Both the position numbers and the translations under genes were made by a program. The notes below the pieces were generated by a model. It had not been told where the DNA came from and did not search any database. It saw only the letters and a program-made list of their open reading frames with translations. Source: Allolobophora icterica (taxonomy: Eukaryota > Annelida > Clitellata > Crassiclitellata > Lumbricidae). From it: a stretch of 64,000 nt of DNA. Positions 28,701-35,225 of this stretch are shown here, piece after piece (the first letter of the stretch is position 1; each line of letters begins with the position of its first letter). The stretch covers positions 77,632,641 through 77,696,640 of the forward strand of contig OY744606.1 of NCBI GenBank assembly GCA_963556255.1, read 5' to 3'.

Positions 28701-29988
28701 AATAGAGATGAAAATTGCTCATCATTTTATTTCATTTGCAAAAAACATCAAATCAGTGTAAAGGAAGAAAAATAAACATTTAAAAGTCAAAGCTTCCAAT
28801 GTTCCCAGCATGCACTACTGCATAGCAACACAGGGCAATGCGCTTTTATGACGAACAGCTGATCCCAGTTATATGAGACTGCTCAAATGTGCCAATCATC
28901 ACCATCATTTTCTTGAAGAACACATTTGACTTATAAGAAAAGATTTTAAAGTCAACTTTTAACAGAAATGTAACGTAATGTAAATTTCCTAAATTTCTCA
29001 GCACCACCCAAAAGCTAATTCACTGGCACTAGTAAAAGTAACTCTTATTGGATTAGTGAAAACTGTTTCAAACATTTCACTCTTTCAAAACAAATTGTTT
29101 CGTTAATCAGTCACTGAAATAAAATAGCTTATGAAGAATAACAGCTGAATTCTGACTTTACACGTTTAACTCAGTTCCAAGTCTTTAAAAATCTCTATAA
29201 ATGAATTCAAATATTAAGACGTTGAAACTGCAAATAACTTAATTCAATATCACATATTCAGATATACAAATTTGAAACAAATCAACTTGCATATCATTAC
29301 TTTAAAAAATCTACATAATTAAACCTATTAATTTAACAGAAACGCCAGTTTGTACTACAAGTAGCTTTCATTACAAATAGTTTTCATAACAAATAAAATT
29401 TGGTTTGTTTTTGAAAACACACTACTGAAGAAAATGTTGCTGTTGTATACATGTCAGCTTTTGACTTAATGATATTTCAGCTAAACTTCACCATAACCAA
29501 CCAAACGATGTTTTGATTACACAAACAGAAAAATTCTGACATAATTACAAATGACTTCAGAATTATCTTAATTTGAGCTACTAATGTAGCACTGGTAAAA
29601 GTTGGACATATTTACAAGTTGTAAAACACAGTAAAGCAACTGCTACTAAAATCATTATTATCCATAAACTATTTGCAGGCATTTATATTACTGACGTTCG
29701 TGCTAAACTCAGTTCAGATAAATCATGCAACTTTTATAGACAACACTACATTCCTTTATTGTTTGATGTTACTTGTACCAGCTACAAATGTGAATATTTA
29801 AGAGATTAACTTAAATAAATGTCAAATATTAAAGAGCTTTATTAAAACAGTCTTTCTAGAACAACTGTTAAACAAGGGAAGCCTTGCGCACCATACAATC
29901 ACAGCTGAACACGACATCAAAACTATGATCTCTGCAAAAGGTGGTGGCATTACCTATAGGGAGCTCTAGAATTGTATGCGCCTCGCCT
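4603..29988 (-). CDS. TTC31-like multidomain protein: J-like / TPR / UBA / RRM / CCCH
   Basis: I rebuilt 21 exons on the - strand whose splice phases agree at every junction: 29954-29988, 28056-28147, 27590-27658, 24936-24987, 23004-23114, 22465-22511, 21778-21861, 21124-21180, 20753-20829, 19322-19352, 15660-15699, 14788-14878, 14096-14146, 13161-13251, 12659-12742, 10753-10843, 9486-9798, 8386-8475, 7427-7529, 6520-6617, 4603-4795 (stop TGA). They give about 632 residues plus a missing or tentative N terminus. Order: J-like domain, acidic region, Lys/Arg-rich helix, three TPRs, UBA, Ser/Pro/Gln-rich linker, RRM, CCCH finger. The helix (ANELISEEEKRKKKLEKR) and TPRs resemble vertebrate TTC31. 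TPR and J modules suggest chaperone contacts, UBA ubiquitin binding, RRM and CCCH RNA binding; the combined role is inference. Exons are 31-313 nt and several introns are filled by transposons. Confidence 0.85.
5187..5374 (+). mobile_element. tRNA-derived SINE, family A
   Basis: The left end has tRNA-promoter boxes: box A-like GTGGCCGGTTGGTTAG and box B AGGTTCGAGC. The body reads GACAGTTATTGTGTAGGGA, then TGCTCAGTGCCATC, then TGGTCGTTAGATAGTGGC, and the 3' end runs into an AAT-rich tail. The same order recurs at least a dozen times in both orientations in the window. Confidence 0.8.
6181..6437. mobile_element. hAT-type MITE, 257 bp, with 8-bp TSD
   Basis: Terminal inverted repeats CAGTGCTTTTTT/AAAAAAGCACTG are flanked by the identical 8-mer ATGATAAT on both sides (6173-6180 and 6438-6445). 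An 8-bp TSD and termini beginning CAG are typical of hAT transposons. It has no coding capacity. It sits in the last intron of the TTC31-like gene. Confidence 0.8.
6520..8475 (-). CDS. RRM-coding exons of the TTC31-like gene
   Basis: Three exons (8386-8475, 7427-7529, 6520-6617) together make one RRM. RNP2 is LWVGNV in the first; RNP1 is KFCAFVNF in the second; helix 2 and strand 4 follow as GKAMEALQ and GGQKLLIKF. Phases are 2, 2, 0 and 2 in order and all match. The aromatic residues of RNP1 and RNP2 are present (Trp, Phe, Phe), so RNA binding is plausible. The intron between the first two exons holds a family B SINE, a long hairpin and a family A SINE. Confidence 0.9.
7233..7412 (+). mobile_element. 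tRNA-derived SINE, family A
   Basis: Same structure as the copy at 5187: box A-like TACGGTAGCCTATTGGTTAG, box B-like AGGTTTGTGC (degraded), body with GCTCGGCACCATCGATTG and TTAGATTGTGGCGC. It ends just 15 bases before the RRM exon 7427-7529. Confidence 0.7.
7600..7922 (-). mobile_element. tRNA-derived SINE, family B
   Basis: Read on the - strand the right end is a tRNA-like head: box A ATAGTCTAGTGGATAGCATG and box B GGAGGTTCAAATCC. The body (CATGGGTATGAAG, ACTTCATCCTTCTTAGCCTC, GGTGGCCAGTCCTCTCCC) recurs at 16935, 23510, 37840 (reverse), 41255 and 45185. A second copy of the tRNA-like head fragment is embedded near 7695-7735. Confidence 0.75.
7940..8064. repeat. long hairpin: 50-bp inverted repeat
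   Basis: The arms 7940-7989 and 8015-8064 are reverse complements with one mismatch, around a 25-base loop. The arms contain GGGAACTGGGGCTTTCGGGG. No clear TSD or transposon terminus was found. It lies in a TTC31-like intron directly beside a family B SINE. Confidence 0.8.
8802..8990 (-). mobile_element. tRNA-derived SINE, family A, with ATT tail
   Basis: Reverse copy: tail (ATT repeats) at left, then TGCATTTATTAAGC, TCAATCGATGG-type body (TTAGTCGATGGCCC), and the degraded tRNA head GAGGAGCGCTTTAACCAATC at right. Confidence 0.7.
9280..9455 (-). mobile_element. tRNA-derived SINE, family A, variant 3' end
   Basis: Reverse copy with the head at right (AGGCTCGAACCC as reversed box B; GAGCGCTCAAACCAATCAGC as reversed box A). 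The left end is a variant tail starting CCTCCTTCCAAAGTTCAGAAG, shared with copies at 17405 and 53405. Confidence 0.7.
9486..9798 (-). CDS. disordered linker exon of the TTC31-like gene
   Basis: This is the longest exon of the gene (313 nt). It begins VSEMSFDEVYISDVEDAP, an acidic patch with potential CK2 sites, then runs through Ser/Thr/Gln/Pro-rich low-complexity sequence with the proline motif APLPPIPQ, a possible SH3/WW ligand. No folded domain is visible. An ATG inside it could be mistaken for a gene start, but the acceptor (TTCTTTAG) and phase place it after the UBA exon. Confidence 0.8.
9898..10040 (-). mobile_element. tRNA-derived SINE, family A, partial
   Basis: ATT tail at left, TATGCACTTATTAAGTGCCA, the GACCAGGCATCAATCGATGG body and a truncated head ending AACCAATCAGATACTGTG. 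Confidence 0.65.
10753..10843 (-). CDS. UBA-domain exon of the TTC31-like gene
   Basis: The exon encodes EMGFTPQLARSAIQQHG followed by TVPQALDSLLAGR. The MGF loop, the central helix and the ALDSLL third helix are the hallmarks of a ubiquitin-associated domain. It is joined in phase 0 to the last TPR exon (ending HELNE) and in phase 1 to the linker exon. Confidence 0.85.
10960..12240 (+). mobile_element. third tRNA-derived SINE family (C), split by a hAT insertion
   Basis: 10960-11122 has a tRNA-like head (GGTCTGAATGGTTAGTGC; box B-like AGTCTGAACCTG) and the phrase CCTGGGCAAGTC, followed by CCTCTGTCACCAAG. The element is interrupted at CTTGAGAG and resumes at 12207 (CTTGAGAGTAAACGGCAAG). The 1-kb insert is the hAT-type element at 11123-12206. 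Confidence 0.55.
11123..12206. mobile_element. hAT-type element, 1084 bp, with 8-bp TSD
   Basis: TIRs begin CAGTGATATTTT on the left and end AAAATATCACTG on the right; the 8-mer CTTGAGAG is duplicated at 11115-11122 and 12207-12214. Subterminal regions at both ends are dense in repeated TTTTACTTCTAAT-like words. No long reading frame is visible inside, so it is non-autonomous. Confidence 0.8.
12659..15699 (-). CDS. TPR-coding exons of the TTC31-like gene
   Basis: Five exons (15660-15699, 14788-14878, 14096-14146, 13161-13251, 12659-12742) form three tetratricopeptide repeats. Motifs in order: QSRQFAIDGN, then GHFREAVDLFSKAVSLD; FFGNRSFCYERLEEFDK then ALADANRAIGIAPDWPKGY; FRKGKALVGLK then AEDAFTHVLKLD. 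Spacing of the small and aromatic TPR residues is regular. Human TTC31 has the matching FGNRSFCHERLG and ALADAQ segments. Several TPR arrays of this type hold the EEVD tail of Hsp70/Hsp90; whether a carboxylate clamp is complete here is not established. Confidence 0.9.
13410..13665. repeat. dispersed repeat, family E (copy 1)
   Basis: AGTAACTTCTATTGCGCCAG starts a 250-bp stretch (CATCAACCGATGGC, AGAGAGGCAGCCT, GGTGGATAAGCAATCTG, AAAGAGTTCC) that is repeated at 38675-38920. The first 70 bases also occur in pieces at 10385, 27000 and, in reverse, 55740. It is probably an unrecognised SINE or LINE 3' region. Confidence 0.6.
13684..13915. repeat. minisatellite, 22-bp unit
   Basis: About ten tandem copies of a unit like TTACCATTGCACTGGTCTTACC, in the intron between TPR exons 13161-13251 and 14096-14146. 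Open frames with TLPLHWSY-like repeats across it are artefacts. Confidence 0.85.
16205..16935 (-). pseudogene. 5'-truncated LINE reverse transcriptase fragment (CR1/L2/Jockey-like)
   Basis: Three overlapping frames on the - strand carry the end of a non-LTR reverse transcriptase: FLGVILDEHLTWHDHI (thumb start), then LYDAFILPYLTYCTTVWA, then FHQYDTRRHHDYR and GPEIWNSIHPNIRS. This order is typical of CR1/L2/Jockey-type ORF2 C termini. At least two frameshifts (near 16410 and 16690) make it non-functional. It abuts a family B SINE at 16935. The 3' UTR at 16050-16200 contains a 70-bp tandem duplication starting GGTTCATTAAA. Confidence 0.8.
16935..17205 (-). mobile_element. tRNA-derived SINE, family B
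   Basis: Body CCATGGGCATGAAGTGTTTG, ACTTCATTTTTCTTAGCCTC and GGTGGCCAGTCCTGTCCC as in the copy at 7600; the right end is the degraded reversed tRNA head (GGCAGAGATTCAAGCCC). Confidence 0.75.
17405..17572 (-). mobile_element. tRNA-derived SINE, family A, variant 3' end
   Basis: Left end CCTTCCTCCAAAGTTCAGAAG, middle GAACATCGATGGCGCTGAGC, right end with reversed tRNA head (AAGGCTCTAACCAGTCAGCT). Confidence 0.7.
18500..19112 (-). mobile_element. tRNA-derived SINE, family A, interrupted by a MITE
   Basis: The SINE runs from about 18525 (GAAGTGCACATACAACC) to GCATCGAC at 18562 and resumes at 18975 with the same GCATCGAC, continuing AGTATCTCAGCAACTGTGCA to its reversed tRNA head near 19105. The inserted 412 bases are the MITE at 18563-18974. 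Confidence 0.75.
18563..18974. mobile_element. MITE with CATRGGCGTAA termini and 8-bp TSD
   Basis: TIRs CATGGGCGTAACTTT and (reverse) CATAGGCGTAATTT, flanked by the 8-mer GCATCGAC at 18555-18562 and 18975-18982. The left half is a short tandem array (30-bp unit containing AAAAAGTGGGGGGTACCA, about five copies). A degraded relative is suspected at about 56545-57190. Confidence 0.8.
19322..23114 (-). CDS. acidic and Lys/Arg-rich central exons of the TTC31-like gene
   Basis: Exons 23004-23114 and 22465-22511 encode an acidic Ser/Asp stretch (NYSESDDGDSDSSYDAED, DDEDDDEH). Exons 21778-21861 and 21124-21180 encode a continuous charged helix (ANELISEEEKRKKKLEKR, then REKKRLEKQTEQ) that parallels the AEELVAEEERMKQK helix of human TTC31. 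Exon 20753-20829 is basic and low-complexity. Exon 19322-19352 is a 31-nt microexon (YDFSTKSDSE) that is needed to restore phase. The basic run could also act as a nuclear signal. Confidence 0.8.
19704..20150. mobile_element. MITE with TAGGGCTGTACC termini
   Basis: Both ends carry GGGCTGTACC in inverted orientation (19704 on; ends at 20150), each followed inside by repeated GAATA/ATTCG words (CGAATAGT, TATTCGGT). Flanks are both TAATCTA-rich, so the exact TSD (7-8 bp) is ambiguous. Subterminal repeats of this style are common in hAT MITEs. Confidence 0.7.
20500..20665 (+). mobile_element. LINE 3' tail remnant
   Basis: Ends with AATAAACGAATA followed by tandem TTGA repeats. The same ending occurs at 42550, 52890 and 61780, where at least one copy keeps reverse-transcriptase C-terminal coding sequence. 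Confidence 0.5.
21410..21505. repeat. minisatellite, 24-bp unit
   Basis: About four copies of a unit like GGGTCAAGGGAAGATCCGAG in the intron between exons 21124-21180 and 21778-21861. Confidence 0.75.
22590..22760 (-). mobile_element. tRNA-derived SINE, family A, truncated, with ATT tail
   Basis: ATT/AAT tail, ATATGCATTTATTAACCATC, CCAAGCATCAATCAATGGC and AGGTCCATACACAGAAACCG; the tRNA head is lost and a minisatellite follows. Confidence 0.65.
22750..22965. repeat. minisatellite, about 58-bp unit
   Basis: Four tandem copies built around TTTGAATTTCAGCAA, then AATAATCACTTTACTGC, then TAAATTACAC. It lies between the acidic exons at 22465 and 23004. Confidence 0.75.
23510..23762 (-). mobile_element. 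tRNA-derived SINE, family B
   Basis: Best-preserved head of this family: on the - strand, ATAGTCTAGTGGTTAGTGTG (box A) and GGGGGTTCAAATCTCC (box B). Body CCATGGGTATGAAGCG and GGTGGCCAGTCCTCTCCC. Confidence 0.8.
24040..24570. repeat. minisatellite, 35-bp unit
   Basis: About 14 tandem copies of a unit such as CAGTACAAATTGCATTTACC plus TTTTACCTTTATTTA (starts at 24181, 24216 and 24251 show the 35-base step). Since 35 is not a multiple of 3, reading frames across it rotate; the open frames are coincidental. Confidence 0.85.
24936..29988 (-). CDS. J-like domain exons of the TTC31-like gene
   Basis: Four exons (29954-29988, 28056-28147, 27590-27658, 24936-24987) give HTILELPIGADLDAIRTSYK, RLANKWHPEKHP, SEEAFKLFQKISRAYRRL and then KEMYSLYQQTVYSN. 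This is the fold signature of a DnaJ J domain: helix I (short), basic helix II, the HPx loop, and helix III with F-x-x-I-x-x-A-Y-R. The invariant HPD that triggers Hsp70 ATPase is HPE here. Phases 1, 0, 0, 1 connect without gaps to the acidic exon at 23004-23114, so the J part belongs to the same transcript as the TPR part. Confidence 0.75.
25545..25740 (-). mobile_element. tRNA-derived SINE, family A
   Basis: ATT/GTT tail, AATGCATTTTTTTTATTG, GTGAGTGAAGGACTTCC and a recognisable reversed head (CAAGCACTCTAACTAATCAG, then CTACCGTGCCCC). Confidence 0.65.
26479..26640 (+). mobile_element. tRNA-derived SINE, family A
   Basis: Clean head: GGGGCACATTGGTTAAAGCG and box B GGTTCGACCC; body GACAGTCACTGTTTAGGGAC, TTGCTCAGCGCCATCAATTG, TTGGTCATTAGATAGCAGTG. 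Confidence 0.8.
27780..27925. repeat. purine-rich GGCAGG/GGAGG tandem tract
   Basis: Degenerate tandem GGCAGGCAGGGAGG-like repeats. Open frames of Pro/Leu/Cys repeats on the - strand come from this tract and do not look like protein. Confidence 0.7.
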
Positions 29989-30192
29989 CTAGAAAGACCG
30001 CTCATTCTTCTTTGGGATGGTAACAGAGAAAATTAGTTTTTAATTTGCAGTTAAACTAGGCGTAAAATTTTGACGTTTTACTGCGAAAATTACTTTACGA
30101 CGATATTACAAATTATATTATTACGTAGCCTGCCAAAGAATACACATCAAGAGCATAGACTATATATTTGAATAGGTCACCAAGAATTTTGC

Positions 30193-30250
30193 CAATAACA
30201 TGGTGGCGCTCTTCAATTGGCTCAAATTGAAGAGCGCCACCATGTTATTG
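30193..30250. repeat. perfect 26-bp inverted repeat (hairpin)
   Basis: Arms 30193-30218 and 30225-30250 are exact reverse complements around a 6-base loop (GGCTCA). The arm contains ACATGGTGGCGCTCTTCAA. It is in the first or second intron region of the TTC31-like gene; no TSD is apparent. Confidence 0.85.
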
Positions 30251-30854
30251 ACTAAATTCTAACCAAACTTATTACAAAAGCACTATGATACTTATATGCC
30301 TTAAAATAAAGTGTATTCTGTTATTTTTCTTCAAAATTTATTAATAAAGTCACTTTGAAAGTAGTCTTCGCTTTCAAATAACATTGTAGCTTTTTACTAT
30401 GCAATTGACAGATGGCGATAATCGCTAAAAGAAGCTACCGGTACTGCATGTGTCTCGATTTTTCTGCTGTCGTCATTCAGTATAGAAAGATATTACACTT
30501 TACTGGGTATACATGGTTATAAGCGTCATATCTATGCCTTAGCAAATCATAACATGCTTGCTTCATAACTAGTTAAGGTCATTTAAGCATTTTTCTTACA
30601 AGTTTTTCCTATCAGATTTTCATTCACATCTGTGGCCAGCTAATTTATTGACCTTTCTTTGACCGTAATCATTCTTGAAATTTCTACAGCTCCCAAAAGA
30701 AGAGAAGTCGCGGGAACCAGCTTATTCACATGGCGTTACAACTTAATATACTAGACTATTGCTAAGGATACTACTAACTACCATCATAAACAACAGAGAC
30801 AAAATTTCAGCCTGCCGCCTTACGGGGATTTGGAGGCGGGCTCAGGCGGCACAC

Positions 30855-30919
30855 TGCTGCTTCGCACCAGCTTTGAACAATCCACGCGTCGCCACTGGCC
30901 GTACCAAATTTAAAGCCAT
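30855..30919 (-). CDS. tentative first coding exon of the TTC31-like gene
   Basis: An ATG at 30919 in a CpG-rich patch opens MALNLVRPVATRGLFKAGAK, an Arg/Lys-rich amphipathic start without acidic residues, of the kind seen in mitochondrial presequences. A possible donor (CA|GTGTGC) leaves phase 2, which is what exon 29954-29988 needs. The donor is weak and the frame closes at TGA just after it, so this may be chance. Confidence 0.3.
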
Positions 30920-31116
30920 TGAGACCAGCTTAGACACCGGCGCTAGATCAAATCAAGTCCCAAAAGCAAGGTTTAGTCCGTTTGGGTGCCAGGTCAGAAT
31001 CTGATGGAGCTGAAGCCGAGGAGACACGGTGTGACGGACGTGGAAATCGTTGGTGGTGGTTGTGGGGTGGCGCACGAATAGAACCAGGAGAGACCCGGGC
31101 TCCTATCTGTCACAAC

Positions 31117-32029
31117 CAGTGCGTCTGATTTAAGGCGAGCGATCGATCGCTCTCCTTGGTCGCTCGCCTAGCAAAGATACCGGCGAGCGATTCACCGCTC
31201 GCCTAGACGAAGGCTTCTCACCGTCGGTGACAGTCGGTCGTCGCTCGCTGAGTCTGAGTTAGACTCCAAGACGATAGACGAACATGGAGCGAGACCATTA
31301 TTTTTTACCTAATAGAGATAGCTTTAATTTACTTACTTGCGGCAGCGGCGAATGCGTGCCGTGACCTGTCCTAATTACTGCTGACTGCTCACTCCAATTT
31401 CGTACAATATGATTGGCCATAACAACACGGGCGACATCTCACGCCGCGTGACATCATCCGTAACAGCACCAACTTCGGAAATTATTTTAAACAACAATGG
31501 CTGCGAAGATGAGCAAGTCGAATAATAATGTAGGCCTACAGTTGAGCACGTATCTGTCATGGAAATTAGGCGACTCGTTCGATGTCGATGTAGCCGAATA
31601 TTAGAAAACCGTCGGACTGTGGACAAAATAGTCCTGCAAGTCCTGCAGAAAGCATGTCGATAAAATTCGAATGGATTACCGGCTCAAAGGTCAAGCCAAA
31701 AATGAGTGCTCAACGTATGTTGAAGGCTCAACCAACGTTGTGAAATCAGCACTTCATCTTACGTTAATGGTAGGTTTCTAGTGAATGTTCATTCATTCAT
31801 TTATTCTGAGAATTTATATAGCGCCTCTTCAAGAGACCTACTCATATAACAGAATTTGAATTGGGATAGGCCTACTAGATGATTTTTATATGCAACTGTA
31901 CGAACGAATACGATACATAAAATATGCTGCAGACACAAAAGGTCCCAAGGTCGACCGCGCATCGCTCGCCTACTCGACCCAGCGCGATCGATTTTCAACC
32001 CGCCTACTATTTTCAAATCAGACGCACTG
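31117..32029. mobile_element. hAT-type element, 913 bp, with 8-bp TSD
   Basis: TIRs CAGTGCGTCTGATTT and AAATCAGACGCACTG are perfect over 15 bases and flanked by GTCACAAC at 31109-31116 and 32030-32037. The interior is unusually CpG-rich near its left end, with palindromic GCGAGCGATCGATCGCTC, and it contains a short frame starting MAAKMSKSNN (31498 on) that I do not recognise. It lies upstream of the TTC31-like gene. Confidence 0.8.
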
Positions 32030-32037
32030 GTCACAAC

Positions 32038-33009
32038 CCAGACCATGTTCTCCGGAAACTCTCTCCACTCACCCGGCCAGCACAACAAAATTTAATACCA
32101 ACTAGGTCTACGCCGTACAATATTATAGATGGCATCATCTATAGATCTATAGATTGCACCATAGGCCTATATAGATCGCACCATTGTGGCTCGCATGTTT
32201 TATGCCACCCCTACCTGGTGAGGTAGAAAAATCGAAATTTGAGGGATTCACTTCTAAAGTGAAGCGCATTAAATGGTTAATTCCCAACCTAGGATCAAGA
32301 GCTGGTGGCACAAGCAGACGGCAGGTTGCTACTGTAACAGGCAGTGAGTATAGCAACAGCTATGTTTAATCTAGACGTCATTTGGGGGGAGATCCCCCAG
32401 GATTTATGTTTCCCCCAGAGGCCAGCAATATTATAATGTAGAGACCTGTTTTGGGGAAGAAATCCCCCCCTCAGGATAGATGTTGCGCTGCCCCAGAGAC
32501 GAACGTAGAAGCTTAAGATAGATCAAGTCTGTGAGAGATGAATTCCTTAGCAGGAGGGGAGGGGGTAACCGAAATGCATGCGCTTGCGTACGCTTGCCAA
32601 CGGGGGGGGGGGGGGGTCTACTGATAATGTACGTACGCAAATTGATTGGCATTCAAGTGAGCTACAGTTCAGTCTTTCCAGCTATCTAGTACTACCAGAG
32701 GAAGTAGGACAGTGGGAGAGGTGTCACTTGTATGCCACCTTACCTCTGAACGCTATTATTAAACTATCACACAACTCAACAGTGAGTCCATGGATTACTC
32801 GATCATCTTTCAATCTGGCCTAAAGTGCAGACTTTCGCTGCCTGGGCTTGTGTAACTGACGCATTCTGCAGCTGGTCTTAGGGGGGGGTGCGTCAACTGT
32901 ACCTACGCCGGTGGAGGGGGGGTGGAAAAAGTACGCATGCGAACAGGGAGAGGTCCAATTTTCCCGGATTTTTGCGTACATAATATATGGATGGCCCCCA
33001 ACTCCAGTG
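32038..33009. other. intergenic region, no gene seen
   Basis: Between the two elements upstream of the TTC31-like gene. It holds CCCCC/GGGGG-rich stretches, a run of 14 G at about 32601-32614, and a G-rich block near 32880-32920. Around 32370 a GACGTCATTTGGGGGG word resembles the end of the MITE at 39669. No coding signal. Confidence 0.5.
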
Positions 33010-33018
33010 GTTTCCCAG

Positions 33019-33894
33019 GATTTACTATCATAAGGGCGACTTCGAAAGGGCGACCATCAAAAGGGCGCGTTCAAAAAGGCGCCGCTCATAAAGGCGCGTG
33101 TTTAAAAGGGCGCCGATCAAAAGAGCGCGCTATTAAAAGGGCGACAATCGAAAAGGCGAGAAAGTTCGCAGTTGGAAGAGGCACAGACTTTTGAATATAA
33201 AATTGGGAACCAACTAGGGGATTCAGTCAACTACTTGGAGCTTCTCATCCCACCATATGGAAGTTCATAGACAGTTTGAAGAAAGAACAAAGTCTCAACG
33301 AAATGAAGTTGGAGCAATTCGTTTCGGGTCAACATCGCTCGCATGGAAGGAAAATCTACAGGGAAGTTGCCAAACGTATCAAGACCATAGTTGAAGATTA
33401 TGGTAACAGAACAAACATGGAGTATCTAAGAGGGATCGCTCATAACCTCAACCTCAACATTTGAAAAACAGACCATCTAAAGACAGTATAGTAATAACTA
33501 TGGAAATATCAATAAATAACGTTTGTCTAACATTTGAAAAACAGACGTTATTATTGTTATTATTATCTATAAATACAGTAGGCCTAGTAATAACTATGAA
33601 AATATCAATAGGCCTAAATAACGTTGGTTTAACATTTGAAAAACAGACGTTGTTATTGTTATTATTATCTCTAAATACAGTAGTAATAACTATGGAAATA
33701 TCAATAAAATGACGTAGGACTAACATTTGAAGAACAGAACTTAAACCTATTGTTCGCCTTTTCGATTGTCGCCCTTTTAATAGCGCGCTCTTTTGATCGG
33801 CGCCCTTTTAAACACGCGCCTTTATGAGCGGCGCCTTTTTGAACGCGCCCTTTTGATGGTCGCCCTTTCGAAGTCGCCCTTTCGATAGGATACC
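33019..33894. mobile_element. Mutator-like (MULE) element, 876 bp, with 9-bp TSD
   Basis: The 9-mer GTTTCCCAG is present at 33010-33018 and 33895-33903. Inside are inverted repeats of about 130-150 bases (33019-33165 and 33745-33894), themselves built of 15-20-base units around AAAGGGCGAC and AAAGGGCGC. Between them, 33204-33463 (+) encodes HPTIWKFIDSLKKEQ, KIYREVAKRIKTI and YLRGIAHNL, the C-terminal signature of MULE/FLYWCH-linked transposases. A roughly 125-base tandem triplication follows at 33460-33735. Long TIRs, 9-bp TSD and the fragment agree with Mutator. It cannot encode a full transposase, so it is non-autonomous. Confidence 0.8.
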
Positions 33895-34819
33895 GTTTCC
33901 CAGTCACGTTTAGTACACTCCCGTAATTACAATCGCCCACAGATAACAAAGTACAAAATTTACATTCTGTTTCACAAACTGTCAACTACAGTAACATGGA
34001 TAACATCACCAATTTATGCATGCAACCTAAAACAACAAGTAGGTAAGCTAACGTGGAGGCACCTATCAGCACTGCGGTGGCCAAGAATACAACGCCCTAT
34101 AGAATTGTCATTGCCTGACCTTGCTTCAAACCAAAATAACACAGTCATGTTGCAGAAAACATTTAAGCACAGGGCCAAAAAGTATAGTGGTGACTATCAC
34201 CACCACTTTAAAAGTGGTGGTGATCGAACACAACCACCACAATACAAAGTTAAGTCTATGGATGAGGACAGTATATGTGCTTGTTTCGTGATAGGTGCAT
34301 CATTCCCATGCCCTGGTTGAGGACTAAAATCATTGCAACCCGTCCTCCATCCTCCTCCTCATTCTCTTTCTATATCTATCACCCCAAGCTTTCCAAACTG
34401 AAGTCTCACCTTTTCATGAACTCCTATCCTGACTCATCTGATCCTCCACTTTCCAATTCTTCTAGCCCTAAATGACACCCGCCTTAACAGCTGCTCTGCC
34501 TCCACTCTTGATCTGCTCCTACCCATGGTAACCGGACTCAGACCTCCCTTGGACTACTCTTTGGAACCCCCTCTGACTCGAGGCAGCACTCGTGAATAAG
34601 CTGGTGCCCTGTGCCTGGTCTTCGAGTGGCGCTTTAGAAGTTTGGAGATTGCGATTACAATACACACTATTAGGGCAAACTGAATATATAAGCAACGTAT
34701 GTGTGTGTCTGATGTAATATACTGATAATAACGAAAAGTTTCATCTGAACGAGAATATCAATCAAGAACAAAAGCTTTAACTTGCAAGTTACCAGAAATG
34801 TTTGTATTTCACATAGACT

Positions 34820-35160
34820 TAAACATGGACTTCAATTGGTCCCACCATTCTTCAAAAATAATGCCGATGTCCCAACGTCAGTTGCGGCGATCTTGTTTGA
34901 CAGGTGAGAGGGACATTTTTCAACTGATCTGGTCAAAACAGAGTTTTGAACTGATCTGGTCAAAAAATTATAAAAAAAATTTATCGCCGTGCACTGATCT
35001 GGTCAAAAAAAAGGTAAAAAAAATTTCCCAAAAATTTTATGACTTTTTGGTCTTTCTTCAAAATGGGGGTCCGATGCATGGCGTGTCCCCCCACTGTTAT
35101 AGGTCGGGGTCTTGTCCCCCTCGACCCCCATGATCGCCGCCCATGTCCAACGTTCATTAA
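34820..35160. mobile_element. MITE-like repeat ending in GGGCGGCGATC (copy 1)
   Basis: Starts near GTTGCGGCGATCTTGTTTGA and ends GATCGCCGCCCAT; the phrase CTTGTCCCCCTCGACCCCCA lies near the right end. A second copy is at 49755-49995. CCAACGT-like words on both sides may be a TSD. The interior repeats CTGATCTGGTCAAAA three times. Confidence 0.6.
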
Positions 35161-35225
35161 AACACGGCTCGAATCTCACCAGAGACAGTTACTGTGTAGG
35201 GAGCTTGAGCAAGTTCTTCATTCAC
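35160..35225 (+). mobile_element. family A SINE fragment
   Basis: Begins at box B (GGCTCGAATCTC) and keeps GACAGTTACTGTGTAGGGAG and GAGCAAGTTCTTCATTCAC only. Confidence 0.6.

Noticed and set aside
31498..31605. Short + frame MAAKMSKSNN as a first exon
   Set aside because: It lies inside the hAT-type element at 31117-32029 and no downstream + exon fits.
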